Positions 1-8,908 of a stretch of DNA of 64,000 nt are shown here, in pieces. The position numbers and the translations under genes are program-made. The DNA is taken from assembly GCF_027943945.1 (NCBI RefSeq), contig NZ_AP027141.1, positions 2,728,001 to 2,792,000 on the forward strand, read 5' to 3'. The first letter of the stretch is position 1. Every line of letters starts with the position of its first letter. This DNA comes from Microbacterium terricola (GTDB taxonomy: Bacteria > Actinomycetota > Actinomycetes > Actinomycetales > Microbacteriaceae). The notes below the pieces were generated by a model, which had not been told where the DNA came from, ran no database searches, and saw only the letters and a program-made list of their open reading frames with translations.

Positions 1-255
1 CCCTTTCTCGACGCCCACCGGCACCACAGGCACATCGATCCCGAGGGCGTCGATCACCACCCGTTCCGGTGCGACGCGCTTCCGCACCGGCGCCGCGGTG
101 GCGGCCGCGATCGGCACCTCGACAGCCGGCGTCGGACGCACTGTCGCCGTGGGCGTGGGTGCGGGGGCCGACTGCGGGCCCGGCGGTGAGGCACATGCCG
201 CGAGCGCGAGGACGACCGCAAGGACAGCGGATGCCCCTGCGGTCGGCCTCGCCAC
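1..255 (-). CDS. Class F sortase, N-terminal part (cut by window edge)
   Basis: The visible 85 residues begin at a GTG (VARPTAG) and carry a hydrophobic segment ending in a lipobox-like LAACASP. A Pro/Thr/Ala-rich linker follows, and then the start of a sortase core (RVVIDALGIDVPVVPVG), which matches the first strand of class F sortases. The rest, including the catalytic His and Cys, lies outside the window. The gene starts 11 bases after the stop of the DUF4397 gene on the same strand, so the two are probably co-transcribed. The same DUF4397-sortase order recurs at 23.1-24.6 kb. The assignment rests on the linker plus core start and on this context. The lipoprotein reading is inferred from the lipobox only. 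Confidence 0.65.
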   Translation of the reverse strand, partial: MARPTAGASAVLAVVLALAACASPPGPQSAPAPTPTATVRPTPAVEVPIAAATAAPVRKRVAPERVVIDALGIDVPVVPVGVEKG

Positions 256-266
256 GGCTTCGCGAT

Positions 267-1088
267 TCAGCGCTTCGCCCGCGCACGCATCACGACGACG
301 GCGGATGCGGCGACCGCTGCCGCAACAGCGAACCCGCCGACGAGGAACAGCGCCTGCGTCAGCGCGTCGCGTTCGGCGACCTGGCCGCCCGTGCCGGAGT
401 TGACCCCATCGGGAGCCGAGTGCAGGCCCTCGATGGTCTGCACCGCGAGATCGAGGCTGTCCTCCTCGAGGCTGCCCCAGGCGTAGACGATCGTGAGCAC
501 GCCCTCCTGCACCTCGACAGGAGCCGGGCCGATCACGGGATCAGTGGTGCCCGCTGCGGCGACGGAAGCCTCGACGGTGCCGGCCGGCAGGTCGAGCGAT
601 TCCTCATCGGGGTTGGCGAGCCCCTCGATCACCGGGGAATCTCCGGCGAGCACGTCGACGGCCGGCGCGGCTGCGTCGTGACGGACTGTCAGCCTGCCCT
701 CCCCCGCCGCGGTCGCGGAGGTGTCATTGACGTAGGGCGTGACGGTCGGGTCGCCGTCCTCCGTCAGGTGCGCCACCGCGGTGTAGTTCGTGTCGGCCTC
801 CAGCGTGAGGGTCACCGGACCGAGCACCGGGGCGCTGTCGTCGGTGGCGTCGGGAGCGGTCAGAGCGACCTCGTAGTCGCCGGCCGGCAGATCCAAGGGA
901 CCGGCAAGGTCGCCTGGCTGGAAGTCGTCGAGCGTGAGTTCGCCGTTGACGTACACGTCGACCGGGGTGTCGGGGATGCCGTGGAGCACGGACAGGACGG
1001 CATTGCCTGCGGTGTCGGCACTGGCGGGCGCGATCATCGCCAGCGCGGCGACCGCCCCGGCGCTGATGCCCATGAGTATCTTTCGCAC
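267..1088 (-). CDS. DUF4397 domain secreted/membrane-anchored protein
   Basis: A 273-residue protein starting at GTG, with an AAGGAG ribosome site seven bases upstream. Residues 1-25 form a signal peptide ending near ASAD. Two DUF4397-type beta repeats follow; AVLSVLHGIPDTPVDVYVNG is the usual opening of this domain. The C-terminus has one transmembrane helix (LFLVGGFAVAAAVAASAVVV) and a basic tail RARAKR, which resembles a sortase substrate, but there is no LPXTG; the residues before the helix read SGTGG. The function of DUF4397 is not established. The adjacent sortase and the tail suggest a surface-displayed protein. A second member of the family, without a C-terminal helix, lies at 23798-24598. 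Confidence 0.85.
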   Translation of the reverse strand: MRKILMGISAGAVAALAMIAPASADTAGNAVLSVLHGIPDTPVDVYVNGELTLDDFQPGDLAGPLDLPAGDYEVALTAPDATDDSAPVLGPVTLTLEADTNYTAVAHLTEDGDPTVTPYVNDTSATAAGEGRLTVRHDAAAPAVDVLAGDSPVIEGLANPDEESLDLPAGTVEASVAAAGTTDPVIGPAPVEVQEGVLTIVYAWGSLEEDSLDLAVQTIEGLHSAPDGVNSGTGGQVAERDALTQALFLVGGFAVAAAVAASAVVVMRARAKR

Positions 1089-1234
1089 AGTCTTGCTCCT
1101 TCGTCGGAGCGGCCCGTTGCCGCCCATCATCGAGTTATTCACTCGGAAGGGCGCATTCGGATGCATCAAAGCGCGAATGGGTCGGCCGTCGGCCTCGTTG
1201 GACTGGCGGCCGTCGCGGGATAAGGACCCCGCGC

Positions 1235-1294
1235 ACGACCTCGGCTGAGGCGCCTCCTCAGCCGAGGGTCGTACGTCCGGCTGAGGACTCAGCC
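1235..1294 (-). terminator. Two consecutive hairpins after the GH3 gene
   Basis: An 11-bp stem CTCGGCTGAGG pairs 1240-1250 with 1256-1266 and can extend through ACGAC/GTCGT with one bulge. A second stem, GGCTGAG/CTCAGCC (1279-1285 with 1288-1294), overlaps the GH3 stop codon. Neither has a U-run, so termination is inferred from position and stem strength. Confidence 0.4.
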
Positions 1295-3061
1295 TCCGTA
1301 GGTCAGCCCGTGCCCGAAGCGGAAGAGCGCATCGGGCATGTCGAACGGGGTGTCGGACTTGTTCGCCTCGACCGAGGCCATCGACCGGGGCAGGTCGATC
1401 GGGAGCCGCCCCTTCGGCTCGGCCGTTCCGAGCAGCACGTCGGCGACGGACTGATCGGTCGCTCCGTACTCGGCGATGATCGCGGCCGCATGGTCGACGA
1501 ACGGCGTGAGGATCGCGGGGCGATCGAGGTTCACCACGATCACGGTCGGCACAGCGGCGCACAGCGCGAGGATCTCGTCGCGGTCGGCGTCCGTGTAGTC
1601 GAGGCTGCCGGCGTGCATGAACAGCTCGAAGCCCTGCGTGCGCGGCTCGTAGGCCGCGGCGATCCGCAGGACCGCGACGTCCGCCTGCGCAGGGTCGTCG
1701 ACGATCTCGCAGCCCGCGAAGACCGAGCCGTCGATGTTCTTCGCGAACACCTTGACGCCGGCGCCGAGCGGGAGCGTCGGCGCGTCGGCCGGCCCGTTCG
1801 TCAGGAGGGTGTGCGAGGCCCGCTGCGTGTCGATCCCCGCCTGCACCATCTCGGGCGTGGCGACGGCGAGCTCGGCCGCATCCGGGTCGACGTGGCGCTC
1901 GTCGAACAGGCCGAGCGTGAACTTCTCGATCAGCACGCGACGGGCTGACCGGTCGAGGCGCTCTTCGGTGACGAGACCGGCGCGGACGGCGCCGAGGAGC
2001 TCGGAGACGCAGAATTCGCCGCCCAGCTGGTCGCAGCCGGCGTCGAACAGGCGCTGGATGCGCTCCTGCGCGGTGAGGTGCTCGACGCCCCACGCACGGG
2101 CGGGGAAGGGAGCCCCGAACATCTCGACGTCGGAGACGAGCCCGAAGTCGGTGCACACGATCCCGTCGAATCCGAGTTCGGTGCGCAGCAGATCGGTGAT
2201 GATCGCCTTGTTGAACGCGAACCCGACCTCTTCGTACTCGGTGCCCACCGGCATCCCGTAGTACGGCATCATCTGCGAGACGCCGGCCTCGATCGCGGCG
2301 ACGAAGGGCTTCAGGTGGTCGTCCCAGCGGCCGCCCGGGTAGACCTGCTCCTTGCCGTAGGCGAAGTGCGGGTCTTCGCCATCCTTCTGCGGACCGCCGC
2401 CGGGGAAGTGCTTGGCCATCGCCGACACGGACGAGGTTCCGAGCGCGGGGCCCTGGAGTCCGCGGACATACGCCGCGCCCAGGCCGGCCACGAGATCGGG
2501 GTCCTCTCCGAACGTGGCGTTCAGTCGCGCCCAGCGCGGCTCGGTGGCGAGGTCGATCTGGGGGTGCAGGGCAAGGCGCAGTCCGACGGCGGCGTACTCG
2601 CGGCGGATGACGTCGCCGTACTGCTCGACGAGCTCCTCGGAGCGGAGCGCCCCGAAGCCGAGGTGCTCGGGCCACTGCGAGAACACCTTCGCCGCCGCGG
2701 ACGCGCCGGGGTTGAAATGGAATCCGTGGCGCGGGTCGGTTCCGAACGTGATCGGGATGCCGAAGCCCGTCCGGGCCGCGATGTCCTGCGATGTGTTGTG
2801 CCACTGCGCGAACTCGCGCGCGGAGTCCGCGTCGCCGATCACGTAGATGTGGTTGATCCGCAGCTTGGAGACCGTCGACTCCAGCGAGGGCGCGGGGAAC
2901 ATCGGGCTCGGCTGAGTGGGGTCGCCGAAGACGGAGATCCCGACGAACAGCAGACCCGCCTTGTCTTCGAGGGGAAGTCGGCTCAGCAGGTCGTCGGCGC
3001 GCTGCTCGGGCGAGAGGCCTGCGTCCTGGAAGGGGAACCGGGTGTCGGTTCTGGTGGTCAT
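1289..3061 (-). CDS. Glycoside hydrolase family 3 (beta-glucosidase-like)
   Basis: A 590-residue cytoplasmic enzyme with no signal peptide. The N-terminal TIM barrel carries KHFPGGG near residue 217 and CTDFG with Asp305 at the position of the GH3 nucleophile (usually SDW/SDF). The C-terminal alpha/beta sandwich ends in FGHGLTYGG, the normal GH3 terminus. The ATG is preceded by AGGAG at five bases. It follows an MFS transporter on the same strand, so an imported glycoside or oligosaccharide is the likely substrate. The divergent TetR gene and shared operator suggest substrate-induced expression. Known GH3 enzymes remove terminal beta-linked glucose, xylose or N-acetylglucosamine; the exact sugar cannot be read from the sequence. 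The fibronectin-III-like tail seen in many secreted GH3 enzymes is missing. Confidence 0.88.
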   Translation of the reverse strand: MTTRTDTRFPFQDAGLSPEQRADDLLSRLPLEDKAGLLFVGISVFGDPTQPSPMFPAPSLESTVSKLRINHIYVIGDADSAREFAQWHNTSQDIAARTGFGIPITFGTDPRHGFHFNPGASAAAKVFSQWPEHLGFGALRSEELVEQYGDVIRREYAAVGLRLALHPQIDLATEPRWARLNATFGEDPDLVAGLGAAYVRGLQGPALGTSSVSAMAKHFPGGGPQKDGEDPHFAYGKEQVYPGGRWDDHLKPFVAAIEAGVSQMMPYYGMPVGTEYEEVGFAFNKAIITDLLRTELGFDGIVCTDFGLVSDVEMFGAPFPARAWGVEHLTAQERIQRLFDAGCDQLGGEFCVSELLGAVRAGLVTEERLDRSARRVLIEKFTLGLFDERHVDPDAAELAVATPEMVQAGIDTQRASHTLLTNGPADAPTLPLGAGVKVFAKNIDGSVFAGCEIVDDPAQADVAVLRIAAAYEPRTQGFELFMHAGSLDYTDADRDEILALCAAVPTVIVVNLDRPAILTPFVDHAAAIIAEYGATDQSVADVLLGTAEPKGRLPIDLPRSMASVEANKSDTPFDMPDALFRFGHGLTYGG

Positions 3062-3097
3062 GGGGGCTCCTGCTCTTGTTTCTTCGAGTGCTGTGGG

Positions 3098-3128
3098 GAG
3101 GAGGCCCCGGCGCCGCCGGGGCCTCCTC
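3098..3128 (-). other. Perfect 14-bp hairpin between MFS and GH3 genes
   Basis: Bases 3098-3111 pair perfectly with 3115-3128 around a three-base loop. The hairpin lies in the 85-base gap between the transporter stop and the GH3 start. It has no U-run. It could be an RNA-stability or processing element, or a partial terminator that lowers GH3 relative to the transporter. Confidence 0.5.
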
Positions 3129-3146
3129 GGATGCTGCTGCGCGGTG

Positions 3147-4466
3147 TTACTTGACGCCGCGGATCTTCGTGACGAGCAGACCGCCGATGATGCCGACGAC
3201 GCCGGCGAACGCGAACCAGACGGAGTAGCCCCCGCCGAACAGCGCCGTGCCGATCGGGATGAAGATCGTACCCGCGAGGAACGGCGCCACCATCGCCGGA
3301 AGGGTGTTCGCGATGTTCAGGACGCCGAGGTCCTTGGCCATGCTGTCCTCATCGGGCAGCACGTCGATGCACATCGCCTGGTCGACGCCGAAGAACAGGC
3401 CCGCGCCGATGCCGAGGATCGCCTCGGCGACCAGGATCACGGTGAGGCCCGCATCGCCGGCGAGCGGCGAGAGGGCGACGACGATGACGCCGAGACCGAC
3501 CAGGACGCCGCCCAGCGTCACGAACGGCTTGCGGCGGTTGATCTTGTCGGACCACTTGCCGGCGATGACGCTGACGATCACCATGGCCGCCACCTGGACC
3601 ATCGTCGCCGAGAGGTTGAACGCCAGCTGCGCGGGGACGTCGAGGCCGAACTGCGCGCCGGTGAACAGGGTGAGGAAGCCGCCGAGTGCTCCGAAGGCGA
3701 ACATGATGAGCGCCTTGGTCAGCCACGCCCAGCCCAGGTCGCGGTGCGTGCGCGGGTTGAAGTAGAAGGTCCCGAAGAACTCCTTCCAGCTGAAGCGCTC
3801 GGCCGGGGGCTGCGTCCGCACGCGATCCTTGAGCGTGAACACGAACAGCAGGCCGAACGCCGTGGCGAGAAGGGCGGGCACGAGGCTGCGGAGGGCGTCG
3901 CTCGGCGCCGCGTTGAGGATCACCGCGCCGGTGAGGATCGCGATCGGGGTCGCCGTGCCGGCCAGCCCGCTGATGAAGCCGCGACGCAGGTGCGGCACCT
4001 GGTCGGCGACCGCCGCCGTCTCCGGGCCCTGCGCGAAGTTGCTCGCGATCTGCGCGAGACACCACACGACGAGCAGCATCCACACGGCGGGCACCACCCC
4101 CACCAGGGCGAGGCTGACGCCGGCGACCAGCACGCCGGCAAGGATCCAGGGGCGGCGCATGCCGAACTTCGACGTCGTGCGGTCCGACAGGCGACCCGCG
4201 AGCGGCTGTGCGACGAGGGCGAACAGCGATCCGACGCCCATGACCAGCCCGAGGACGGCCGGGGCGGCTTCCAGGCCCACCATGTTCTGCACCCGCACGG
4301 CAAGACCACCGAGGATCGGTGTCAGGATGCCGAGGTACAGACCGTAGCTGGCAAGCCAATACGTGACGGCGAACCCGCGGGGCTCCCTCGTGCGGGCCGG
4401 AGCGTCCGGCTCCACGGCGGCCGTGCCGACGGAAGTGGGCTCGAGGCCCTCGGTGGATGTGGGCAA
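3147..4466 (-). CDS. MFS sugar-type transporter
   Basis: A 439-residue protein with about twelve hydrophobic helices and MFS signatures such as GRLSDRTTSKFGMRRPW in the first cytoplasmic loop and GKWSDKINRRKP in the second half. The arrangement resembles MFS/GPH-type sugar transporters. I chose the TTG at 4466 because a GGAG sequence lies six bases before it; a TTG at 4478 is also in frame but has no ribosome site. The partner GH3 gene downstream suggests uptake of a glycoside. Expression probably answers to the divergent TetR protein, whose candidate operator lies about 50 bases upstream. Substrate is unknown. Confidence 0.82.
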   Translation of the reverse strand: MPTSTEGLEPTSVGTAAVEPDAPARTREPRGFAVTYWLASYGLYLGILTPILGGLAVRVQNMVGLEAAPAVLGLVMGVGSLFALVAQPLAGRLSDRTTSKFGMRRPWILAGVLVAGVSLALVGVVPAVWMLLVVWCLAQIASNFAQGPETAAVADQVPHLRRGFISGLAGTATPIAILTGAVILNAAPSDALRSLVPALLATAFGLLFVFTLKDRVRTQPPAERFSWKEFFGTFYFNPRTHRDLGWAWLTKALIMFAFGALGGFLTLFTGAQFGLDVPAQLAFNLSATMVQVAAMVIVSVIAGKWSDKINRRKPFVTLGGVLVGLGVIVVALSPLAGDAGLTVILVAEAILGIGAGLFFGVDQAMCIDVLPDEDSMAKDLGVLNIANTLPAMVAPFLAGTIFIPIGTALFGGGYSVWFAFAGVVGIIGGLLVTKIRGVK

Positions 4467-4511
4467 CGTGGACTCCAATGTCTACTGTGCCGGCGCCATG
4501 CCGGCTCAGAC

Positions 4512-4537
4512 ACAATACCTGCACTAGTGTAGGTTTG
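4512..4537. promoter_or_regulatory. TetR-type operator with overlapping divergent -10 elements
   Basis: An 18-bp inverted repeat ACCTGCACTAGTGTAGGT (4517-4534) has one mismatched pair. It contains a possible + strand -10 TAGTGT (4525-4530), and a - strand TATTGT (4517-4512) abuts it. It sits between the TetR gene and the MFS/GH3 genes, so TetR binding there would block both directions. Binding is inferred from symmetry and position. Confidence 0.6.
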
Positions 4538-4575
4538 TGCAACCGGGCCACCGGAATCGGGATGGAGAGCAGTCG

Positions 4576-5193
4576 ATGGCACACACCGGCTACCCGAAAG
4601 GGCAGGCGAGGCGGGAGGAGATCCTCACCGCCGCCGTGCGCGCGTTCGCGAACGCGGGATACTCCGGTGCGTCGATCCTCGAGATCGCCGCTGCGTGCAA
4701 CATCACCCGTGCCGGCCTCATGCATCACTTCCGGTCGAAGGAGGAGCTCCTCATCGCTGTCCTGGAGCGCCGCGAATCGCTCGATCGCGAGGTCTTCCGC
4801 ACCCACGACTCCCGGCGGCCGGACGGGCTCGGAGTGCTCCGCGGGATGGTGGCCCTCGCCCGCCACAACGAGACCGTTCCGGGCCTCGTGCAGCTCTACG
4901 TCGTCGTCTCCGCCGAGTCCACCTCACCCGACCACCCCGCCCACGACTACATGCACGAGAACTACCGGCGCGTCCGCTCCGGCATCGCGTGGGCACTCCG
5001 CGGAGCGCAGCGCGCCGGCATCCTCGCCCCGGGAATCGATCCCGCCCTCGGCGCGGTGCGTCTGCTCGCGCTGGAGGAAGGGCTGCAGCGCCAATGGCTC
5101 GACGACCCCGACGGCATCTCGCTCGCGGGCACGCTCGAGGCGACCGTGAGCGAGATGCTCACCGTGCCGCTCTGGAGCGCGGACGAGGGATAG
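4576..5193 (+). CDS. TetR/AcrR family transcriptional regulator
   Basis: A 205-residue protein. Residues 8-55 form the TetR helix-turn-helix (REEILTAAVRAF, then ILEIAAACNITRAGLMHHFRSKEELL). The rest is a helical ligand-binding and dimer domain of normal length. The ATG has GGAGAG six bases upstream. A GTG at 4537 is in frame and lies six bases after a -10-like TAGTGT, so a leaderless longer form with 13 extra residues is possible. The protein is divergent from the MFS/GH3 pair and most likely represses it until a sugar ligand binds. The ligand is unknown. Confidence 0.85.
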   Translation: MAHTGYPKGQARREEILTAAVRAFANAGYSGASILEIAAACNITRAGLMHHFRSKEELLIAVLERRESLDREVFRTHDSRRPDGLGVLRGMVALARHNETVPGLVQLYVVVSAESTSPDHPAHDYMHENYRRVRSGIAWALRGAQRAGILAPGIDPALGAVRLLALEEGLQRQWLDDPDGISLAGTLEATVSEMLTVPLWSADEG

Positions 5194-5263
5194 GCTCACT
5201 CCAACCGGGGAGCCCCTCAACGACGAGTGAGCTCTGACTCGGCCCCTGCGACGGGAGATGTGC

Positions 5264-5551
5264 GTGAAGACACCATTGCAACGGCTCGATTCCTATGTCA
5301 CCGGCTTCGCCGGATTCGGTGGTGTCGGGCTCCTGGCGGGCGTGGGGGTGCTCGCCCTCGCGTCGTCGGCGTACGAGCCGGGCGCGTGGCTGCTGCTCGG
5401 CTGGGTCCTCACTCTGCTCTCGGCCTTGGCGCTCCTGGCAGGGGCGACCGGCCACGCGATCGGCCTGGCGGCGCGCGGCATCATCGCGGAGACCGCGCGC
5501 CCTTCCGACGGCGTCCCGGCTGCGCCCACGAGTGACGCCGCCTCGGTCTAG
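5264..5551 (+). CDS. Small membrane protein, unknown
   Basis: 95 residues with two predicted helices, GFGGVGLLAGVGVLALASSA and LLLGWVLTLLSALALLAGA, and a short polar C-terminus. The GTG at 5264 is preferred because GGGAG lies six bases before it; an ATG at 5258 would leave no room for a ribosome site. I recognise no family. It is a single gene between the TetR gene and a convergent 42-residue membrane protein, and it ends inside a strong hairpin. Confidence 0.6.
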   Translation: MKTPLQRLDSYVTGFAGFGGVGLLAGVGVLALASSAYEPGAWLLLGWVLTLLSALALLAGATGHAIGLAARGIIAETARPSDGVPAAPTSDAASV

Positions 5552-5563
5552 GGCGAGGCGGCG
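5536..5563 (+). terminator. Perfect 10-bp hairpin over the stop codon
   Basis: CGCCGCCTCG (5536-5545) pairs with CGAGGCGGCG (5554-5563) around an eight-base loop holding the TAG stop. There is no U-run, as is common for terminators in high-GC actinobacteria. It may serve both convergent small genes. Confidence 0.5.
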
Positions 5564-5603
5564 ATGCCGGAAGGCGGGGTCCAGCCTGAGACCGGCGCGA
5601 TAG

Positions 5604-5732
5604 TCAGAGTCGCTGCAGCAGGTCGTCGCGCGTCGGCGCAGCGTGGTACCCGTCGCGAGCGACCTGGACGAGCGTCGAGACGCCCATGATGAGCACGAGA
5701 ACTCCGATGGCGATGAGCAGGATGATTGCCAT
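5604..5732 (-). CDS. 42-residue single-helix membrane protein
   Basis: The protein starts MAIILLIAIGVLVLIMGVS, one hydrophobic helix, followed by a polar tail ending DDLLQRL. An excellent ribosome site (GGAGG, six bases before the ATG) supports translation despite the short length. I recognise no family. It lies downstream of, and on the same strand as, nothing obviously related; the large LuxR regulator upstream on this strand ends 126 bases before it begins. Function is unknown. Confidence 0.6.
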   Translation of the reverse strand: MAIILLIAIGVLVLIMGVSTLVQVARDGYHAAPTRDDLLQRL

Positions 5733-5858
5733 GATTGGCCTCCAATGCGGGTGATCCGACAACCCCGACACTCGTCCGTGAGGTGGTCGGCCTGCATGAG
5801 GCATCCGCCGTATCTTCCGGCGCGGGCCATCGGGCGCGTCTGAGGGAGGCGCGCCCCG

Positions 5859-8789
5859 TCAGCGCGCTGAGTGCGCGGACAGGTACGCCGCTTCGGTGCG
5901 GGTCGCTGCGCCCGTCTTCCGGAGGATGTTCGAGACGTGGACGCTGGCGGTCTTGGTGCTGATGAACAGCTGCTCGGCGATCTGCCCGTTGCTCAGCCCG
6001 CGGGCGACGAGATCGAGCACCTGCCGCTCACGCTCGGTGAGCAGCGCCTCGAGGGACGCCGCGTCCGAAGGCGCGTCGCGGTGGTCTCCCCCGACCGCGC
6101 CGACGCGGCGCTCGAGTTCGGTCACGCTGTCGACGATGAGCCCCATGCCGATCTCCTCGGCCCATTCGCGTGCCGTCTGCGCCGCCGTCCGCGCACCGGC
6201 GCGGTCTCCGGCGTTGGCGAGCGCTTCGGCGAGCCGGAACGCCGCGTAGGGCGCCAGCTGGGCGGGCGCGATCGCCTCGCGCGAGGCGGCGACCGCGAGC
6301 TGCCAGAGCTCGGGATCGGTGCCGGTGCCGCGGGGGCCGGATAGCTCGGCGTCGACGATCGCAGAATACGCGGATGCGGTCGGCCAGCTGCCCGCGGCGG
6401 CGAGCGCGGACCGCACGTCGCCCTCCAACTCGTCGAGCGAGCGCGGCTCCCCGTCCGGGCCGGCCAGAGCCATTCCCGTGACCCGTGCCGCACCGAGCAC
6501 GCGGGCTGCGAAGGCGACCAGCGGGAGGTCGTAGGCGGGGAACGGGCGGTGCCGCGGGTCGGTGAGGACACTGACCGCCTGCCACGCCTCGCGGGTCTCG
6601 CCGCGCGCGAACGCGAGCTCGCCGCTCACCAGCGCCAGGCCGAGCGCGGCCTGCACGTCCGATCTCCCCTGCTGCGCGAGGGAGCCGTGCCAGCCGCGAA
6701 GCAGTCGCTCGGCCAGGGCACGATCGCCGGACCAGAGCGCGGCCCTCACCTTGAGGCGTCGCAGCGGAGCGCTGAAGCCGATCGGCGCGTCGAGTTCGAG
6801 GGCGCGGTCGAGCATCTCGTCGGCCCGACCCGTCTGGCCCAGTGCGTAGAGCGGGCTGATCACGTTCGACAGGAGCATCGCCCCGGAGGTGCGCTCCACG
6901 CCCCGCTGCCTCGCCCGCTCGGCGCCTTCCTCCGCTGTGCGCACCGCCTCGTCGTAGCGGCCGAGCAGATTCAAGGCCTCGGACTGATTCACCCAGTACC
7001 GGAGGCGCGCCGAATCGTTGCCGACGGCGAGTTCACGCGCGAGCGCGAGATCGGCGAGGCCCGCGTCGACGTCGCCGCCGGCCAATCGCGAGAACCCGCG
7101 GATGTTGGATGCCACCGACATCCGCGCCCGATTGTCGACCGCGGTCGCCTCGACGAAAGCACCGTCGGCCATCTCGATGGCCGGATCGAATCGGGCGATG
7201 AGCATGAGCCGGGCGGCCAGCTCTCCGAGCACGTTCGCACGCAGCACGCTGCGTGGCTCGCCCTCGAGCACGGAGAGCGCCTCACGCAGCAGCTCGATGG
7301 ATCCGGTCTGGCCGATGTTGGCCAGGTACGACGCCTTGTTGCGCAGCAGCAGAGCGTAGGCGGCGCGGTCGGCCTGGTCGCAGAGCGCGATCGCCTCGTC
7401 GATGAGCGCGATCGCCCGCTCGCTCTCGCCCGCGTTGCGAAGGACGTAGGAGGTCTCGCTCAGCAGCTCCACCTTCGTGCGCTCGGCGAGGTCGCTCGCG
7501 TCGGGCACCTGGTCCCACAGCTCGATCGCCCGTTCGCCCATCGTCGCGGCGGTGGCGAACGCGAACGACGCCCTGGCCTGCTCGTATGCCGCGACCGAGG
7601 CGATGAACGCCTCGCGCACGTTGTGCGCAGCCATCCAGTGGTACGAGATCGCGGTGGCGTCAGCCCCACTCGTGCCGGCCTGCGCCACCAGGGCCTGGGC
7701 GTACCGCGTGTGGAAGCGCACGCGCTCACCCGGAAGCAGCTGGTCGTGTACCGCCTCGCGCACCAGCGCGTGTCGGAACGCGTAGGCGGTGCCATCCACC
7801 ACGAGCACGCTCGCGGCGATCGCCTCACTGGCGGCGAGGTCGATGCGCTCAGGAGACTCGTCGCAGACGGCGACGAGCAGCTCGTGCTCCACCCGCACGC
7901 CGCCCGCGGCGATGAGTCTCAGCATCCGCTGCGTGGATTCGGCGAGCTGATCGTAGCGAGCGAGCAGGATGTCGCGGAGCGTGTCGGGGAAGTCGTCCAT
8001 GCCGCGCACCCCGCTGCAGCTGACCAGCTCCTCGACGAAGAAGGGCACGCCCTCGGTCCGCAGGAACACCTGTGCGAGCTCGTCCTCGTCGGGCGCTCCG
8101 TCGAGGATCACGGTCGCCATCTCGCGCACCTGTCGACGGTCGAGGCGGGCGAGTTCGATCCGCGCGACGCGGCGGTTGCGGTCGAGCTCGGGCAGCAGGG
8201 CACGCAGGGCGCTGCCACGGCCGAGCTCGTCGCTGCGGAAGGTGAGCACCACCAGCAATCGCGCATCTTCGACGACCCGGATCAGGAATCGCAGCAGCCC
8301 CAGGCTCTGCGGATCGACCCAGTGCAGATCTTCGATCACCAGCACGACGGGTCGGGCGGCGGCGACGTTCTCGAGGACCTCGGCGACGACGTCGTAGAGC
8401 CGGTCGGCACCGCCGCGCACCGGGACATCGCCACCGGTGGTGCTGCGGCTGAGCTCGGGCAAGAGAAGAGCGAGCACGTCGCCCGCCGGTCCGGACGCAT
8501 CGAAGAGCGCCTCTTCGCCCACCTCCTGCGCGAGCGATCGGAGCGCCGAGACGATGGGCGCGTAGGGCGGGGCGTCCCTATCGAAATCGACGGACTGCCC
8601 CCGCAGGACGATCGCCTCCGGCGGGAGCGATCGCACGAACTCGCCGACGAGGCGGGTCTTGCCGATGCCGGCCTCGCCACCCACCAGAACGGCTCGCGTC
8701 GAGCCGGCGACGCTGTCGGCGTAGGCGTCGTGGAGCGCGTCGAGGTCGGCCTCGCGGCCGATCAGCGCCGGGCTGACCGTGGCTCGCAT
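5859..8789 (-). CDS. Large LuxR-type ATPase transcriptional regulator (LAL/STAND family)
   Basis: About 976 residues. The N-terminal AAA/NACHT-like ATPase has Walker A GGEAGIGKT at residues 37-45 and Walker B VVLVIEDLHWVD. A long alpha-helical, TPR-like sensor region follows. The C-terminal LuxR helix-turn-helix (LTERERQVLDLVARGLSNGQIAEQLF) occupies the last 60 residues. This is the usual size and order for LAL regulators. The ATG at 8789 begins MRATVSPALIGRE directly before the ATPase domain; an earlier in-frame start is possible because no clear ribosome site precedes this ATG. The ligand and target genes are unknown. It differs from the IniR-like regulator at 19-21.6 kb. Confidence 0.88.
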   Translation of the reverse strand: MRATVSPALIGREADLDALHDAYADSVAGSTRAVLVGGEAGIGKTRLVGEFVRSLPPEAIVLRGQSVDFDRDAPPYAPIVSALRSLAQEVGEEALFDASGPAGDVLALLLPELSRSTTGGDVPVRGGADRLYDVVAEVLENVAAARPVVLVIEDLHWVDPQSLGLLRFLIRVVEDARLLVVLTFRSDELGRGSALRALLPELDRNRRVARIELARLDRRQVREMATVILDGAPDEDELAQVFLRTEGVPFFVEELVSCSGVRGMDDFPDTLRDILLARYDQLAESTQRMLRLIAAGGVRVEHELLVAVCDESPERIDLAASEAIAASVLVVDGTAYAFRHALVREAVHDQLLPGERVRFHTRYAQALVAQAGTSGADATAISYHWMAAHNVREAFIASVAAYEQARASFAFATAATMGERAIELWDQVPDASDLAERTKVELLSETSYVLRNAGESERAIALIDEAIALCDQADRAAYALLLRNKASYLANIGQTGSIELLREALSVLEGEPRSVLRANVLGELAARLMLIARFDPAIEMADGAFVEATAVDNRARMSVASNIRGFSRLAGGDVDAGLADLALARELAVGNDSARLRYWVNQSEALNLLGRYDEAVRTAEEGAERARQRGVERTSGAMLLSNVISPLYALGQTGRADEMLDRALELDAPIGFSAPLRRLKVRAALWSGDRALAERLLRGWHGSLAQQGRSDVQAALGLALVSGELAFARGETREAWQAVSVLTDPRHRPFPAYDLPLVAFAARVLGAARVTGMALAGPDGEPRSLDELEGDVRSALAAAGSWPTASAYSAIVDAELSGPRGTGTDPELWQLAVAASREAIAPAQLAPYAAFRLAEALANAGDRAGARTAAQTAREWAEEIGMGLIVDSVTELERRVGAVGGDHRDAPSDAASLEALLTERERQVLDLVARGLSNGQIAEQLFISTKTASVHVSNILRKTGAATRTEAAYLSAHSAR

Positions 8790-8908
8790 GAACTCATCGT
8801 CCCACGGTCCTCGGACAATGGGCCGGCCGGCCGACTCAGGCCCGCCCCCTCCCGCCGCGACCCCACCCGGCCCGTCCGCAGAGCGGAGCGGTCCGGCGAG
8901 CGAAGCCG

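Noticed and set aside
1089-2804. Upstream extension of the DUF4397 reading frame
   Set aside because: The extension overlaps the GH3 gene in another frame and is Arg-rich shadow; a GTG with a good ribosome site lies at 1088.
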